This document shows positions 10,344 to 23,092 of a DNA stretch of 64,000 bases, in pieces. How positions within the stretch are numbered: position 1 is the stretch's first letter; every line of letters begins with the position of its first letter. The notes under the pieces were generated by a model. The model was not told where the DNA came from. It made no database searches and worked only from the letters and a program-made list of their open reading frames with translations. Source of the stretch: Sclerotinia nivalis (lineage: Eukaryota > Ascomycota > Leotiomycetes > Helotiales > Sclerotiniaceae); NCBI GenBank assembly GCA_029531795.1, contig JAPEIS010000006.1, positions 1,364,001-1,428,000 of the forward strand. The letters are read 5' to 3'. The translations under genes were made by a program, and so were the position numbers.

Positions 10344-11817
10344 AGTCTTTGCATTGTAGAACGTATGAAGTTTCGAATGCTGAAAATTGTTCACAGCAAG
10401 AAATAGGATGCGAAAGATGGTTGCAATATATATGAATGTGCATGTGATGTGATCGATTATGCGCATATAAGTGAATGAATGTCTCTTTTCGGGAGGGTCT
10501 GGAAATCACAATTGATACGCTAGACGCATGATTATTGGTGTGATTCTACCTCAGTGTAAGATCATGATGCAAGAGAACACTATCCCCGACAAACAATAAA
10601 AACCACCAGCACAGAAGTTTCTTCAATCCTATATCGACGTGTGTACCTGCGCCGTATATTTCAACACTAGCACCCCCCGAAACGAAACGCGAAACAGATA
10701 CGAAGACGTGCAACTAAATCCTCCCGCAGTTTCGCCCTCACCGTCGTATGTTATAGCGCAGAAAAGTCCATTATCCATGACAACACTCACAGCCATCGAA
10801 TCCACGAAGAACCTTCTTCAGCCCCCGAACATAAGGATCGCGATTCGAAATTCCATCCAAACTTTAGACAGCCATCCGGCTAGACACCAAACGTGGAAGG
10901 ATCCATCATCCCGTACCGAGGTGTCTCCCCACTCATCTTCACTGCCAACTCCACGCCAAACACTCGCTCCCACTACAATCCTTTTTCTGCATCTCACCCA
11001 TTCTTTCTGAACAGTATGCAATCAATAGAAGGATTTCGAATCGCAAGGTGCACAAAGAAGCATCCTTCCATCTACACGAGCCGCTCCTTTGCACTTATTC
11101 CTTCATGATAAGCATGGCATGGAATCCGATCTCAGATCCTCCGTTTCGCGATATGCAACAAAAGACTTTCTTGCTTCGTCATTCAGCCACTTAATTTATC
11201 TCAGGATTTATTAAGTAAGCACTTTCTTTATTTCTCAAGATGAGATAAGGCACAAGATGAGATCCTAGTATGGATCAAGCTTTAAGCGAAATCCTTCTCG
11301 TATTGGATGGATGTTTCGGATAACATGAGACATTTACAGACGAATATACAAAGGGAGAGAGTGTAGCTTTGCGGCGAAGTACGAAGGGGATTCAACTGCC
11401 GAAATTTCGTACAAAAACTCCCAACTCGTTTATTTAATCTCTTTGTAGTTCGATTTTGATTCATGTAGGATGTGATTTAAGATATTGATGTACAGAATGT
11501 CTGAGAGCAATGCAACTACACTGTTTTGACTCATCCACCACCTCAGCACCTTAGGACTAGATGATAGGTACAATATTAAAATATGGTAGCAAAGGCACCA
11601 TCTTTGCGCAAAATGCTGAGAACCAGCGAGCCACAATTAGGTAACTAATCCTTCTTTGTTTCGCCCTGCAGCGTGCGCAGATACACTAACACTAGCACTG
11701 CAACTGCAAGATTGACATAAACAAGCACGGTAGACACCTAGTCTACTAGAAGGAGATGCGGGAAAAACTTGCTAATAGTCACTTGCTATAGAATAATCTG
11801 ACACAATCTAGAAGGAC

Positions 11818-12170
11818 CTAGTCCAAGGGATCTTCCTCTTGATTCCCACCCGTAGACACCGTCGTTTCAAGCTTTGATAATCGTGCCGAGCAAGCATTTG
11901 GGCAGAAATACCAGTCGGCATGTGATGTTATGCCTGGTATTTCTATTTCCTTCGAATCTGAAGATACAGACCTAGAAGTAAATCATTGAAGTACAACAGT
12001 TATGAATTAGACGCCGACACCGACTTACTGGTCCAGCAAATACAGCTGAAGAACATTTGCAGATAATTATAGAAGGGATGGTCGCTTTGGCGGTCTTTGG
12101 AAGCGCTTTCATAGTCACGAGCTCACAAGATTTGGGTCTGATAGCTGGGGTAAAAGTGACAGCGAAAACT
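11818..12170 (-). CDS. Doubtful small Cys-containing protein
   Basis: On the minus strand a segment reads with two Cys residues (IIICKCSSAVFAGP). It is followed by a possible intron (donor GTAAGTCGG, acceptor TTCTAG), then a segment with HADWYFCPNACSARLSKLE that ends at a stop at 11818. A Cys-x-Cys plus Cys-x3-Cys arrangement could be a small zinc-binding or disulfide fold. The obvious donor and acceptor do not join these two frames in phase, so either the splice sites are misjudged or the locus is decayed. No family recognised. Confidence 0.15.
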
Positions 12171-13621
12171 AACCCCGTAGTCAGAGTGGCTTCAATACCG
12201 ATCTTGGAATTATATTTGAATGGTCATTAATAAATATATTAACGCTTTCCAGTTCGATACCCGAAAGAATTCTTGAGTTGTTTACCCACGGATTGGTGCT
12301 CGATGATCTAGATCTAAACAAGGAAAGAAGCGGCAACGCGGCGGACCGGCGATCAATTCCCATAGAATGAAAAACAGAAAAGATGAGACAGCCGTCCTTC
12401 TGTCTCCAATAATAATGTTGAAAGCTCAAGCTTGAGTAGATGTTTCATGCATACCTGCATTAATTTATCCCTGTTTAGACCAATATTTTATTCATGTGCA
12501 TTCTTGGAGTGGAAGCTAGCCAATTAGCGATGTATCAGATTCTTGAAGAGATGATGGAGAAATCTTGTGAGCCAATCGATTAGAGGTTGTGTATCTTGGG
12601 AAATGCAGCCAGTAATCTCTTTAATTTATGAATGCGGGCAGAGTGGACATTGAGCAAGCGCTCGGTATTTCATTTTCTGCAGAAATGCACTATGCGATGT
12701 ACGAAATAAACCGCACCGTACTGCATTTAACTTTTAGACATTTGAGTTTGTGAGGTTTGCTAAGTATATGATTGGCCAATTTTGAATTAGGTTACTGAAC
12801 AGTAGGATAATCTTCAGAGATTAGTTAGTTGGTGAATCTGAGATATTGATATGATATTATTGTGTAGCTGTAGAACTTTGTGTTCTATATCCTATATCGT
12901 GGGAAGTACCTCGCTTTAAATGAGAAATCATTACCAGTACATCATCTTGGAAGTTGGGCTAATAAGGTGTGAATGTGGATTGTATGTAAGTATCTACCGA
13001 ATACTCTATTTTCGGGATCACTGCATCACGTCGTATAGTGGAGTCCCAGAGCAAGGTAAACAATAGGTCCGAGATTGGGTTGACTCTATGGTGGTACATA
13101 TATATAATATGTATGTAAACGCCGAGTCTAATTGCTGAAAAATCAAGTGGTTGAAAAGTCTCGAGAGAAAGATACTTCGCGCGTACCTGCTTTTCTTTGC
13201 CTACTGCTTGCTTAAATTCCTTGGAATTTTAAGATTTCGGGGATTTTGTTGCGAATTGTGGGAAAGCGTTGGTAAGAAATGCATGATATGGATGATGATG
13301 ATCTTCATGGCTATCTATGCGGCCCGTCTCTATTGTTATCACATCGCGAAAAAAATTTGTATGGAGTGTCCAAGAAGAAATCCCCCAGATGGATGCCCGT
13401 GTTCCGTGGTTGTCCATTTGCAAACCTTGATCGCTTAATTTTCGGCTTCCCCTTCATCCCAGGATTCACCATGAAGAAACATCACAACATCAAAAAGATT
13501 TTCTCTGGAAGAAAGTTAGATCTATTCATTCCGTGATGATTTTGACGGCAGTACCTTGCTATAATTCAGATATGTATTGTGCAATCAAGTTTTAAATTGA
13601 TGATCAAACAGGTACCGCCAT

Positions 13622-14121
13622 TTATGCTTGACCAGATTTGGAAGATCTACCTGCGTTATACCTTGAAATTAAACGCAGGAACAAGAAATCCTCCCGAGAA
13701 ACTGTGATGATTGATGATGGAAATACCTCCCAATTTCGATGGCGAAGGTACTTCCATATGGCCGCGATAGAATTTGTCGAGAGGTGAGCATCGGATTTCG
13801 GTTTTAGGGGGAAAGAAAATGTGCGCAAATATTCACCTCTTGCATTTTGGGGGTGCGGGCGCCATGGATTGGCCATATTGTGAATATACATCCCACCATA
13901 CGTACATATAGGTAAATATGACAAGGTACATGCTGTGTACTAGATGCAGTGATGGCTGCATTGATGCGTGCGGATTGATTGGCAGAATTAGAGGGGTCCA
14001 GTTCAGAGTTCACGCCGCTATAAGGTAATGCATTGATGGCGGGGATGTACTCCTGACTAGTTATGGCTGGTAAAATCTGAGAAACGATGAACGAGCAAGA
14101 ACCAACAGCAATGAAGGACAA
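13622..14121 (-). CDS. Doubtful small protein with signal-peptide-like start
   Basis: An ATG at 14121 opens a 105-codon frame whose first 20 residues (MSFIAVGSCSFIVSQILPAI) resemble a weak secretion signal. A Ser/Asn/Ala-rich stretch without stops follows. A second minus-strand frame overlaps it and ends at 13622 with a protein-like segment (IAAIWKYLRHRNWEVF). An intron could join them, but I could not fix its boundaries. It may be a small secreted protein gene or simply chance. Confidence 0.15.
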
Positions 14122-17100
14122 GATTTGATTTATATGTTCACCAAGACCCGAAATGGATGGATATTATAGATTGCCGAATTGCCCCCCTGCCCAAAAATAC
14201 ACCCCAAGTGTGGATGAAAGTAGCAACGGCATTCTAAAAATAATGCCAACTCTCGAATATACTGAGGTTTGTGGCGAAAGATTTTACCGCATTATCACCA
14301 TTTGAAAGACCTGAACCAAGGCCACGAGAGAAATATTCTCAAGCTCGAGGATTGAAAGAGTGGCAAGGCGTCCAGCAACTCATATGCCTCTCAACGGTTC
14401 GAAGTCATCACGGAAAACCAGTACCTGCATTTCTGAGGCAAGCCGAGAGATCCTCAGCATTGTTTCATGTTAACATATATACCCTTCCATGAACTTGACG
14501 GACGCGGGACGACATACTAGACTTCTTCGTGACTCGCGTGCGGAAGTATTCATCTATGGAGCGGAGGTCTCAGGTCGCATCGTTTGTATCAACCAGAAGG
14601 GTGGTATTCGAGGATTTCAATCCTGGAAAGTTCATGGGTCTACAGTCCACACTGAGTAAGTTTACCGTCATAGCAACGACCATTCAACAAGTTCAACGCT
14701 CAGGTCGCGCGCCATCCACGCAGAGGCATTTTACACTTCGTTCTCGAAGCTCTTTATATCCCACGCTCATTCATCGGCATTTGGCAGGTGAGATAACTAG
14801 GAGTACGATGCACCGGTACTCCTTTTAAGCCTTATGACCACTGAGTTCTAGTTAGAAACCTGACAAAATTACGAAGTAGTTGAGGATCTTAGCCTTCAAA
14901 TTTTTAAGTCAAGATTGTTTCCTCTCTGTCAACTCAACGCATGAATCTTCTTAGGTCTTCCAATGTACCAATGTATTGCACTGACTGGATCATTTGTGAA
15001 ATGTCATCACGAACATTTCTCGCCTCATTTATTGACAACCCATGCCCCACAAGATCCACTTCCTCCCCCACGCAAAAAGGTGATTTTTTGTTATACATGG
15101 TCTTTCCATTTCTTAACAAGACCAAATATAGAAACATGCGGTCTTCAGCTTTCTCAATTGCGAGTTCCGAGTCCCCAAGCGGTCGTACTAGCCGATTTTG
15201 TGATGTCTGTCTGGATATCCAATTCTAAATCTCGTTCCCAGTGAGAATATTACTCCGCTCTCCCTGCCGGTACGACCCTCCATGCTCCACTAATGGACCA
15301 ATGATTATTAGATCGTCATATCAATGAAAGAGGTTTCCCTTCTGTGAGGTTCGACCGAGAAAGCAGTTTGCATAGGGAGGAACCACATAATTTACTCCCG
15401 ATGCAAGAAGCATGGTCCAGACATGCAGATGGCAAGGTTACGCGGAGATTACATATCGAATGAGGTATACGAAGCCGATGCAAGTGGTGTCATAACTTAA
15501 GAGACAGCATAATCACATGAGACCTTAGCACGGGCATCATCACAAGGAATGAAACAAAAAAAGGAAGAACCATTTCCTTATTCAAAAGATATATGTTTCA
15601 TATTTCATGAGCTTAATCCTTCCATTATGAAAGTTCTTTGTGAAATATTATACTATACCCAGTTTTTAAAATAATAAATGATTCTCTTAACGTTGATCTA
15701 AGGTTCTAGAGTGAGCTTTGGTGATTCCATTGGACAGAGCTAACTACAGTGTAAAAAAAAAACAACCCCGAAACACAAATTTCCTGCTTTGCTTTCCTGA
15801 GGTGCTGCACGGGAAACAAAGCCACCACCTTGAAAACGGCACGGTAATATAGATTCCTAGGAATGGTACGCCTCCATCATCGCCAGTTCATTATCGGGGT
15901 TACACTTACGGTACATTCGGTTATGCTTCGCCTCGTTCCTATTCCTACCTCATTCTTACTTCTTGGGTAAATCATCAATGACATGAAAGAAAATGGACAG
16001 GCAGGTTGTGTCCATGCGTGAGATGAGATAACTAGGACTAGGACTAGGACAGGAAGACAGTCACTGGAGGAAAAGGGAGAGGGAAACTAGAAACAAGCGC
16101 CAGGAGCAGGTTGTGCCGCGTGCAGTCTTACCCTTGATCGGAGTACTTCTCAAACACGAAGGCCTGAGATGATAGCATCCCATTGGTATTCTGACAGGGC
16201 TCTAAGCCACCGAGGAGATTTTCACATCTGCTTTATTTTATGGAAGTAGACAGATTTATGACGGATGAAGAGACGCTGTTGGGAATGATAACAAGGGATA
16301 AGCCATAACTCTAGCAAGAGAAGCCACATTGAAGTGGAAGTATGGAAAGGAGAATCAATCATTCCGTTATTATTTTCCTGCTAGGCTTCACAATAGGCGG
16401 GTAGAGGTAGCACGAAAGTTTACAATTTTAGATGATTCGATTAATTGGTTGAGAGTCATTTGGTTCATGAGGTGTACAAGTCATGTTTATCGTCCGTCAG
16501 CTGTGTCCAGTATCTTGGCCTTGATGAACACCTACAGCACAAAGCAAGCTATTAATATTTACTTTTCAACGCTGTTTAATATTATTGCCCAATATCAGGA
16601 TAATGATGCCCTAGCGGTTACTTTCTTGAGTCGTGCAGTACATTCTGTATGGTCTTCTGTATTTGATGCTGCTTTATCGATTTGAATGATCTGTTGATTT
16701 CAAAATAATGCCTACACACTCCAGATTGGCTATCCTAGGGACAATATCAAAAATTGAGGGTCATGATTTGAATATCTCTGTCAACTAATAGTTCTATTTT
16801 CTAATGAGTATGACATAACTACCTAGTAATTTGATTCTAAATCGAAGACATCCCTACCGACCACTTTCTTATTCGGTTATCTCTTGTCTCACTGTAAAAA
16901 AAGTCATTATTCATTGCTCTAGAAGGAAGAGGATTTCCATTTGACATCCACTTTTTCTATCCAAACCCACCTGCCAATTCTCTCTCAATGGTAAGAGATC
17001 AAAAGTTCACGGATTCCATATCAACTGAGGGATGGAGAGGAAGCCCGTAAAGGGAATATAAGGGAAATTATACTCCGTACAATACATACAACTACACATA

Positions 17101-18068
17101 CCAACGAGAAGAAGAAAGCCATTGCAACAACATACGCACGCATGTTCACGTTCCATTTCCGAAATCTTTATTAGCATCACCCTTAGGATTCTGTACTACT
17201 ACCTAATACCTTTACAGGTACAGTATTCCATCCTTCGGTCTTCAATAACTCCCTTCTTGCACTCATTCACCTGCATATCGCATACAGCATACATAATCCA
17301 TACGACCTTGATAACCTTCAACTTTTTCCCCCCTGGAAGCTTTGCTTCAGATCACGATAGTAACCAATCTGATCCCTCGAACTTTCTACAACCTAGTCAC
17401 TCAAACCTATCAGCAATAAACCCTGTTCAACAACTAGTTATTCAACGACGTTTTACGAACATTACGACCTCTGAACAATAACGGGCAGACACAAGAAGAA
17501 GCAAAAAGTTGTCTAATAATCCTTCTCTGCCCCTCTCGAGTTTGAAGCGGCGACATCTATCTATCTGTAAACCGATACCGGGAGACTCACGACTATTCAA
17601 CGCGTGAGGCACGAACTATTCGAACTACGATTACAGTAGATATTTCCACTTATTCGGCTGGGACTATACCTTTCTATCCATTCGAACAACTAGAATCAAC
17701 TAAATCAAACCACCCGCGATCCAAGCTCGGAGATCCTAACTTTTAAAAGAGCAAGTGAAAAAGATTGGAGACGACATCTTTTTTTGAGCACAAACCCAAG
17801 CACAACCCACCACCAACCCCTTGACCCGTTTCTTACCACACCACACCTGGGCATTCCCCAATAAGCAAAGCAAAAGGATAAAGCAAAAAGCCAAAGCAGT
17901 GAGCGCGAGCGATTATCATCCTTGAAAGTATTACCAAAAACAAGTTAGAACGAAAAGGAAAAAAGGCACAGAGCGGACTATCATTCCATTCATTTTACCA
18001 TCGTTCTTCCTTAGCTTACATACCCGTTCTCCGTTCTCTCACCCGTTCTCCTAGACTCCTCCTACCCA

Positions 18069-18146
18069 TTATTCCAATTATTATTACTATTATTGTTATT
18101 ATATTATTATTATTCTTCTTCTTCTTCTTATTCTTATTCTTTTTTT
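18069..18146 (+). repeat. TTA/TTC trinucleotide tract
   Basis: An imperfect run of ATT, TTA and CTT units that drifts from ATT-type to TTC-type and ends in a seven-T run. It lies about 1 kb before the ste12 start codon, within the probable leader. Confidence 0.85.
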
Positions 18147-18176
18147 ACCCTATCCAGTTGTCCATCCAAGTGCACA

Positions 18177-18220
18177 CCACATACCACCCACATACCACCC
18201 ACATACCACCACCCACATTC
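18177..18220 (+). repeat. CACATACCAC tandem repeat
   Basis: Three to four near-perfect copies of a 10-nt unit (CACATACCAC with one extra C in places), followed by a diverged copy. Sited in the ste12 upstream region. Confidence 0.85.
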
Positions 18221-19107
18221 AACACCCAGGTAAATAAAAAAAGATCCAAGGCCCCTACCACATTTCGACCGCGCAGACCAGGTCCAAAAGGCTCAGATTT
18301 GAGATTCTCAAACGACTATTAACTCAACCCTTCCGTCTTAAACCCCCCGTGCCTTCCTCATCTCAAACTCGAAAAAAAATATACGTCTCTCATTCTCGTC
18401 GCAGGTCGCCCGTACATCGAATAAGCTTCCACCCCTCAGCCGCAATCAATCTACTCTATTGATCGCAGCATTCACCCGGGGGTATCTCTTCATTTACCGA
18501 CCGAACGAAACGGGAACGAAATCATCACGACGAAAGAGATTAGATTTGTTTTTAAAAAGTGTTGTTGTTGCAGCCTTTTTACTCACACCTTTTCGCTCGC
18601 TGAAGCCTTTATTCCCCTTCAGTCCTCCGGTTTACCTTTTACATAAATCCTTCTCTTAATTTAACCAAACCGCGATTAGACGGTTTTGTTTCTTCTTCTT
18701 TTTCTTCTTCTTCTTCATTCCTCTTCAAATACATTTCAAAAGATTCGTGTCGAGTTCTTGCTGGCCTCGAACCCCTCGAACGTCAACTGTTCCATCTGGC
18801 TTTATCTGGGAGCAGGCCCTCCATCTGAACATCAAACCCATCATTTCATAGAACATCCTTACGATACCGATACCAATTCATTTCTCCGACACTCGCTTCA
18901 ATCTTCGAAATTTCAAGGATACTATCTATTGCTTCATCGCCGTTGCTGATTTCTCCATTGATTCAATTATTAATCAATACGTCCCATACTTCGATACATC
19001 GTGTTCTTCAGCCTTACGGCCGTGCCGGCGTTCCGATTTCCTTATCGATTCAATTGATATCTTATCACTCAAAACAAGTTCTTGAGTCGTTGTTTCGACT
19101 CAATTGA

Positions 19108-21526
19108 ATGGCGCATATGATGTATTCCCAACACCATGCGACGATGGCTCCTCCACAAAAGCCAGAGACCTTCATGCTGAGTAGTGAAGCACAACAAAGT
19201 CTCCCTCAAGATGCTCAAGTAGCGCTTCAACAAGTCGACAACCGTAAGTATGAATAAACAATACCCATGTGGATCTTACTGACTTGGTGGCAGTAAAATA
19301 CTTTTTAATATCTGCTCCTGTTGATTGGTCGGCGGATCAATACATCAGACGATTTCTCCTTCCAACTGGTGAATACGTTTCTTGCGTGTTATGGTATAGT
19401 GAAGTGTTTCTTTATTAAGAGTGTAGTGGAGCTAATGATTGAATAGGAACAATCTCTTTCACATTTCTGGTACTGATATCGTAAGATGCCTGTCCTTCCG
19501 ATTCCAAGCCTTTGGTCGACCAGTCAAGAACTCGAAGAAATTTGAAGAAGGTATTTTCTCCGATCTGCGAAATTTGAAATCTGGTACCGATGCCTCCCTT
19601 GAAGAGCCAAAGAGTGGTTTCCTTGATTTCTTATACAAGAACAATTGCATACGAACTCAAAAGAAACAGAAGGTCTTCTATTGGTACAGTGTGCCACACG
19701 ACAGGTTGTTCTTGGATGCACTTGAGCGGGATTTGAAGAGGGAGAAGATGGGACAGGAGGCTACAACTGTTGCAGTCAATGAACCAGCTTTATCTTTCGA
19801 ATTTGACTCATCGCAATCATTGTTTGAGCAACTCACAAAGGCCCAGCAAGCCAACTCTTCATCATTCTCTGCGCAACAACCTTCATATAATCCATCACAA
19901 TCAACATCTCCAGTCATGCGAGCGATAGATTCAATGCCCCCTCCACAGATGGTTCCACAAGCTATGGCAATGCCAGAAGAGATGAGCCAAATGGCAGCTT
20001 ATCAACAAATGACGATGCAGCAACCACAGATGCAACCACATCAACATCATCAACAGCAGATGCAACAAGTTAAGAGGGAACCAGATTTCAACCGCGTTCA
20101 ATACAACCAGAATGGTGTCCCGATCGGACAAACACATCAGCGACATGCCTCCATGCCTGCATATGGATTGGAGTACTCTCCCGCTCCCTCATTTGTTTCA
20201 TCACACTACGAAGATTACAGTGCTCGTGGTATCTCATTTGAACCCATTACTCCACCTCAACAAGCGCTTGGAATGGGAGCTGAACCCGCTTATATCGCCA
20301 ATGAAGAAACTGGTCTCTACACAGCAATTCCGGATCATATGGGTGGTGTTAATGGCCTACACACGATGATGCAGTTACCCCCATCAAACTTGTCTGGCCC
20401 ACAATTCTCGCATGCAACCAGAGGTTATGGAGCAAACAATGTCTATTCAGTAATTGAGGGATCTCCAACTTACAAGCAAAGAAGGCGCCGCTCGTCAATT
20501 CCACCTGGAGTTGCATCCATCGTTGCAGCTGCTGCCGCAGCTGGTCAACATTCTCACCCAGCTCATAGACCGTCGGACCTGAGGAGATCGGTCTCGCATT
20601 CTGTTGGGCCAGTAGCTGAGGGCGACGAGTCAGGCGAAAACTCTCCACCTGGGCTTACATACAGCAACCAAATACCCCATCAGATGACACATCACAAAGA
20701 ACTCGTTGATTTCTCCCGACATGGAACCCCACTTTCTACTGTCGAGGACTCTCCGCACATGAACCCAATGTCCTTGCAACAATCAGACTTCCAATTAAAT
20801 AATGATGATCTTTCAGGGGATAGTCCACTGGATCACTCACCTCAACGAGGACACATGCAAGGACCTGGTGGAGTAGTGCGAAGAGCACGAAGCGCCACGA
20901 TGATGGAACTTGGTCCATATCCCCAAAAGTCACATTCATGCCCAATCCCCACTTGCGGTCGTCTGTTCAAGCGTTTAGAACATCTTAAACGGTATGTTTG
21001 ATGTTTTCATTCTTCTTCATAATTTCATTTGTCCGGCTGTAGATCAAGCCGCTGACCTCCCCCCTTCCAGACATGTGAGAACCCATACACAAGAAAGACC
21101 CTACATCTGCCCACACTGCAGCAAAGCATTTTCCCGCTCAGACAACCTAGCCCAGTATGTTACACATTATTTGAATTTCATCCCATCCACAACACAGCAC
21201 AGCACAGCATCCCTCGCCTCAATTCGATGAAGGGTATTTTGAACAAGAACTAACAATGATCCGATAGACATCGTCGCACACATGATCGTGGTGATGGATC
21301 TGAAGGTGCCTATGGCAGCTACAGTGGTGAAGAAGAAGATTTCGAGGGTGAAGATCACCTTGGATCCCTTGAAGACGCATCTCCAAATTCCGAAAATGAC
21401 TATCTCCCACAGAGCATGACGTCAAATTTCCACGGCATGCCTATGTCAATGGGAATGATGAATTCTGGTATGGCTGCCCCCAGTCAGCTTATCAACACAC
21501 ATCAACTCATGCAACAACCAATATAG
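19108..21526 (+). CDS. ste12: Ste12-type transcription factor (STE domain plus C2H2 zinc fingers)
   Basis: Nuclear factor acting downstream of the Fus3/Kss1-type MAP kinase in mating, fruiting and invasive growth. Five exons: 19108-19243, 19294-19393, 19447-20991, 21071-21154 and 21268-21526, giving 707 residues. The introns (50, 53, 79 and 113 nt) have good signals, and splicing restores [12 protein letters not shown] and [15 protein letters not shown] of the STE DNA-binding domain (about 44-160). The middle is Gln/Met/Pro-rich and disordered-looking, with an ERK-like site context and KQRRRRSS. Two C2H2 fingers lie near residues 577-628: [19 protein letters not shown] and [19 protein letters not shown]. 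This domain pair is the hallmark of filamentous-ascomycete Ste12. The 84-nt fourth exon carries the end of finger 1 and most of finger 2; skipping it keeps frame. The start is the first ATG before the conserved domain. Confidence 0.97.
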
Positions 21527-23060
21527 AGTTCTCTCCAAACTCGCTGTCGTCGGAATTATAAAAAGTCTCTCGATATCATTCTATTCACCATTTAGTCAAC
21601 TTTGACACCATCCACTACCCCACTTGTATATGATTCTTTTAGTAATTTTTTCTCTTTTGTTTTCATTGCATAGCTTTGCGAGTTCTATTGTATGCTAGAC
21701 ATTTCCATTGGCTCGCTCCAAGTTTTTCTATTCACCTCTATCTCCTTTTAGTTTTTCTTTGATACGGCTTTTCTATGGGCGCTATGGCCTGTCGTGTTGG
21801 TTGGAGCTACTTGGGATTACTCTGATGATCATGATGGATTTCTTTATGAAGCTCTCAACACCCTCGCCACCTTTGTGGGTTTGTTCGGACAATTGGGAAA
21901 AATTGGGTGTCTGTAAGGGAAAGAAGGAACAGAAATTTCTCGGACTGGATGGAGTGGGTTGGCAGTGGCAAGTAATGCAGGGTGGATATCTTGCGTGTTT
22001 GCCTTGTCTTGCCACCGGTTGATAAACTATTGTGCTCTTTTTCTTCTCGTATGAAGTAGATGAACGTCTAGACTGGGACTAGTTTTGTATGCGATATGCA
22101 ATGTGATTTCTATTTTACGGGGTTCCGCTGGGCTGGGTCGGCTGGGGTTGAGGTGGTGGTTTTCTCGTGGCGATTTGTGCATTACAAACTGAGAGGAAGA
22201 AGGAAATCAGACATTTGGAGATGGATCGCTTTCAGATGAAGGAGATGAGAGATGAATCTCCTTGTGTACAATCAAAAAATGTTTCCGTGTGTTATCTTTT
22301 TCTGTCTTAGGATGAGGACTGTGTGGTGTGGATCTTGATCGATTGATATGAGATGAGTTCTGTGGAGTTGATAGGAAGTGAACATGAGATGAGATGAAGA
22401 GAATTATAGATCGCGTTATACCCTACTTTATTTAGTCTGTGCATGTGCTTTTGATGATGTGATGAAATGATGTGGGATGAGTTACTTTACTTGGGTGTTT
22501 GGTATGATGTGGTACGGATGATATGTCACGATCTTGTTTCGAGTAGGTAGGTAGGATTTATAATATTTTGTTGTTTTTCTTTTGATTGTTTTATTCACTT
22601 TCATATTCACTTTTCCATGTGAAGAAAGTATGTGTAGAGGATGTGTAAGATGATAGGAGGTGTGTAGGATAAGAAGTTGGGAAGAGAAAGAGATGATAGA
22701 TGAGAAGAAGAGGGTACAAACAGGGATGGAATAGCATCGAGGCATGGCCTGTTCTGTTGGTGTTTCGTGCTAGATATTCGATATAGCAGAAGAGGGCCCA
22801 GCATGTAGTCTGTATTCCTGTTTTCGTACCGTAAGAAGGGATTCTGGGTTCTGATGACTGGGAACTGTTTTTTTTTTTGCGAGCGCTTTTCTTGGGTTGA
22901 GATATTTGATGGGTTGAGATGTTTTACTGGTGTGTGGAATCTGTTTGTTTGGAAGATCATATCATTCTGATTTCTCGAAAGGTTGATTGTTGATCTATAA
23001 CTGGAACCTTGCAAGCTACGGGGATAAGTAGAGTGTTGCTGGATTCTGTTCCATGGTCCC

Positions 23061-23092
<32 letters not shown>

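Larger units (their letters stand above)
10344..16990. other. Long gene-poor stretch
   Basis: About 6.6 kb without a gene I can defend. Two minus-strand loci (11818-12170 and 13622-14121) have weak protein-like features and are listed separately. The remaining frames (for example 10639-11108, 13151-13540, 14271-14828, 14941-15244, 16329-16685) are short, mostly lack ATG starts, and show no motifs. A small GGACTA repeat lies at 16032-16051. No transposon ends, terminal repeats or tRNA structures were recognised. Confidence 0.45.
16991..19107 (+). promoter_or_regulatory. ste12 promoter and long low-complexity leader
   Basis: About 2.1 kb upstream of the ste12 start, dominated by pyrimidine-rich and simple-sequence tracts (18069-18146 and 18177-18220) and by poly-A/poly-T patches. 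Frames inside it (17122-17481, 18459-18659, 18686-18949) lack recognisable motifs, and the last two lack ATG starts. A long transcribed leader is plausible for this regulator but is inference. Confidence 0.45.

Noticed and set aside
17122..17481. 119-codon plus-strand frame upstream of ste12
   Set aside because: No motif, low-complexity flanks and no splice evidence. More likely part of the promoter or leader.
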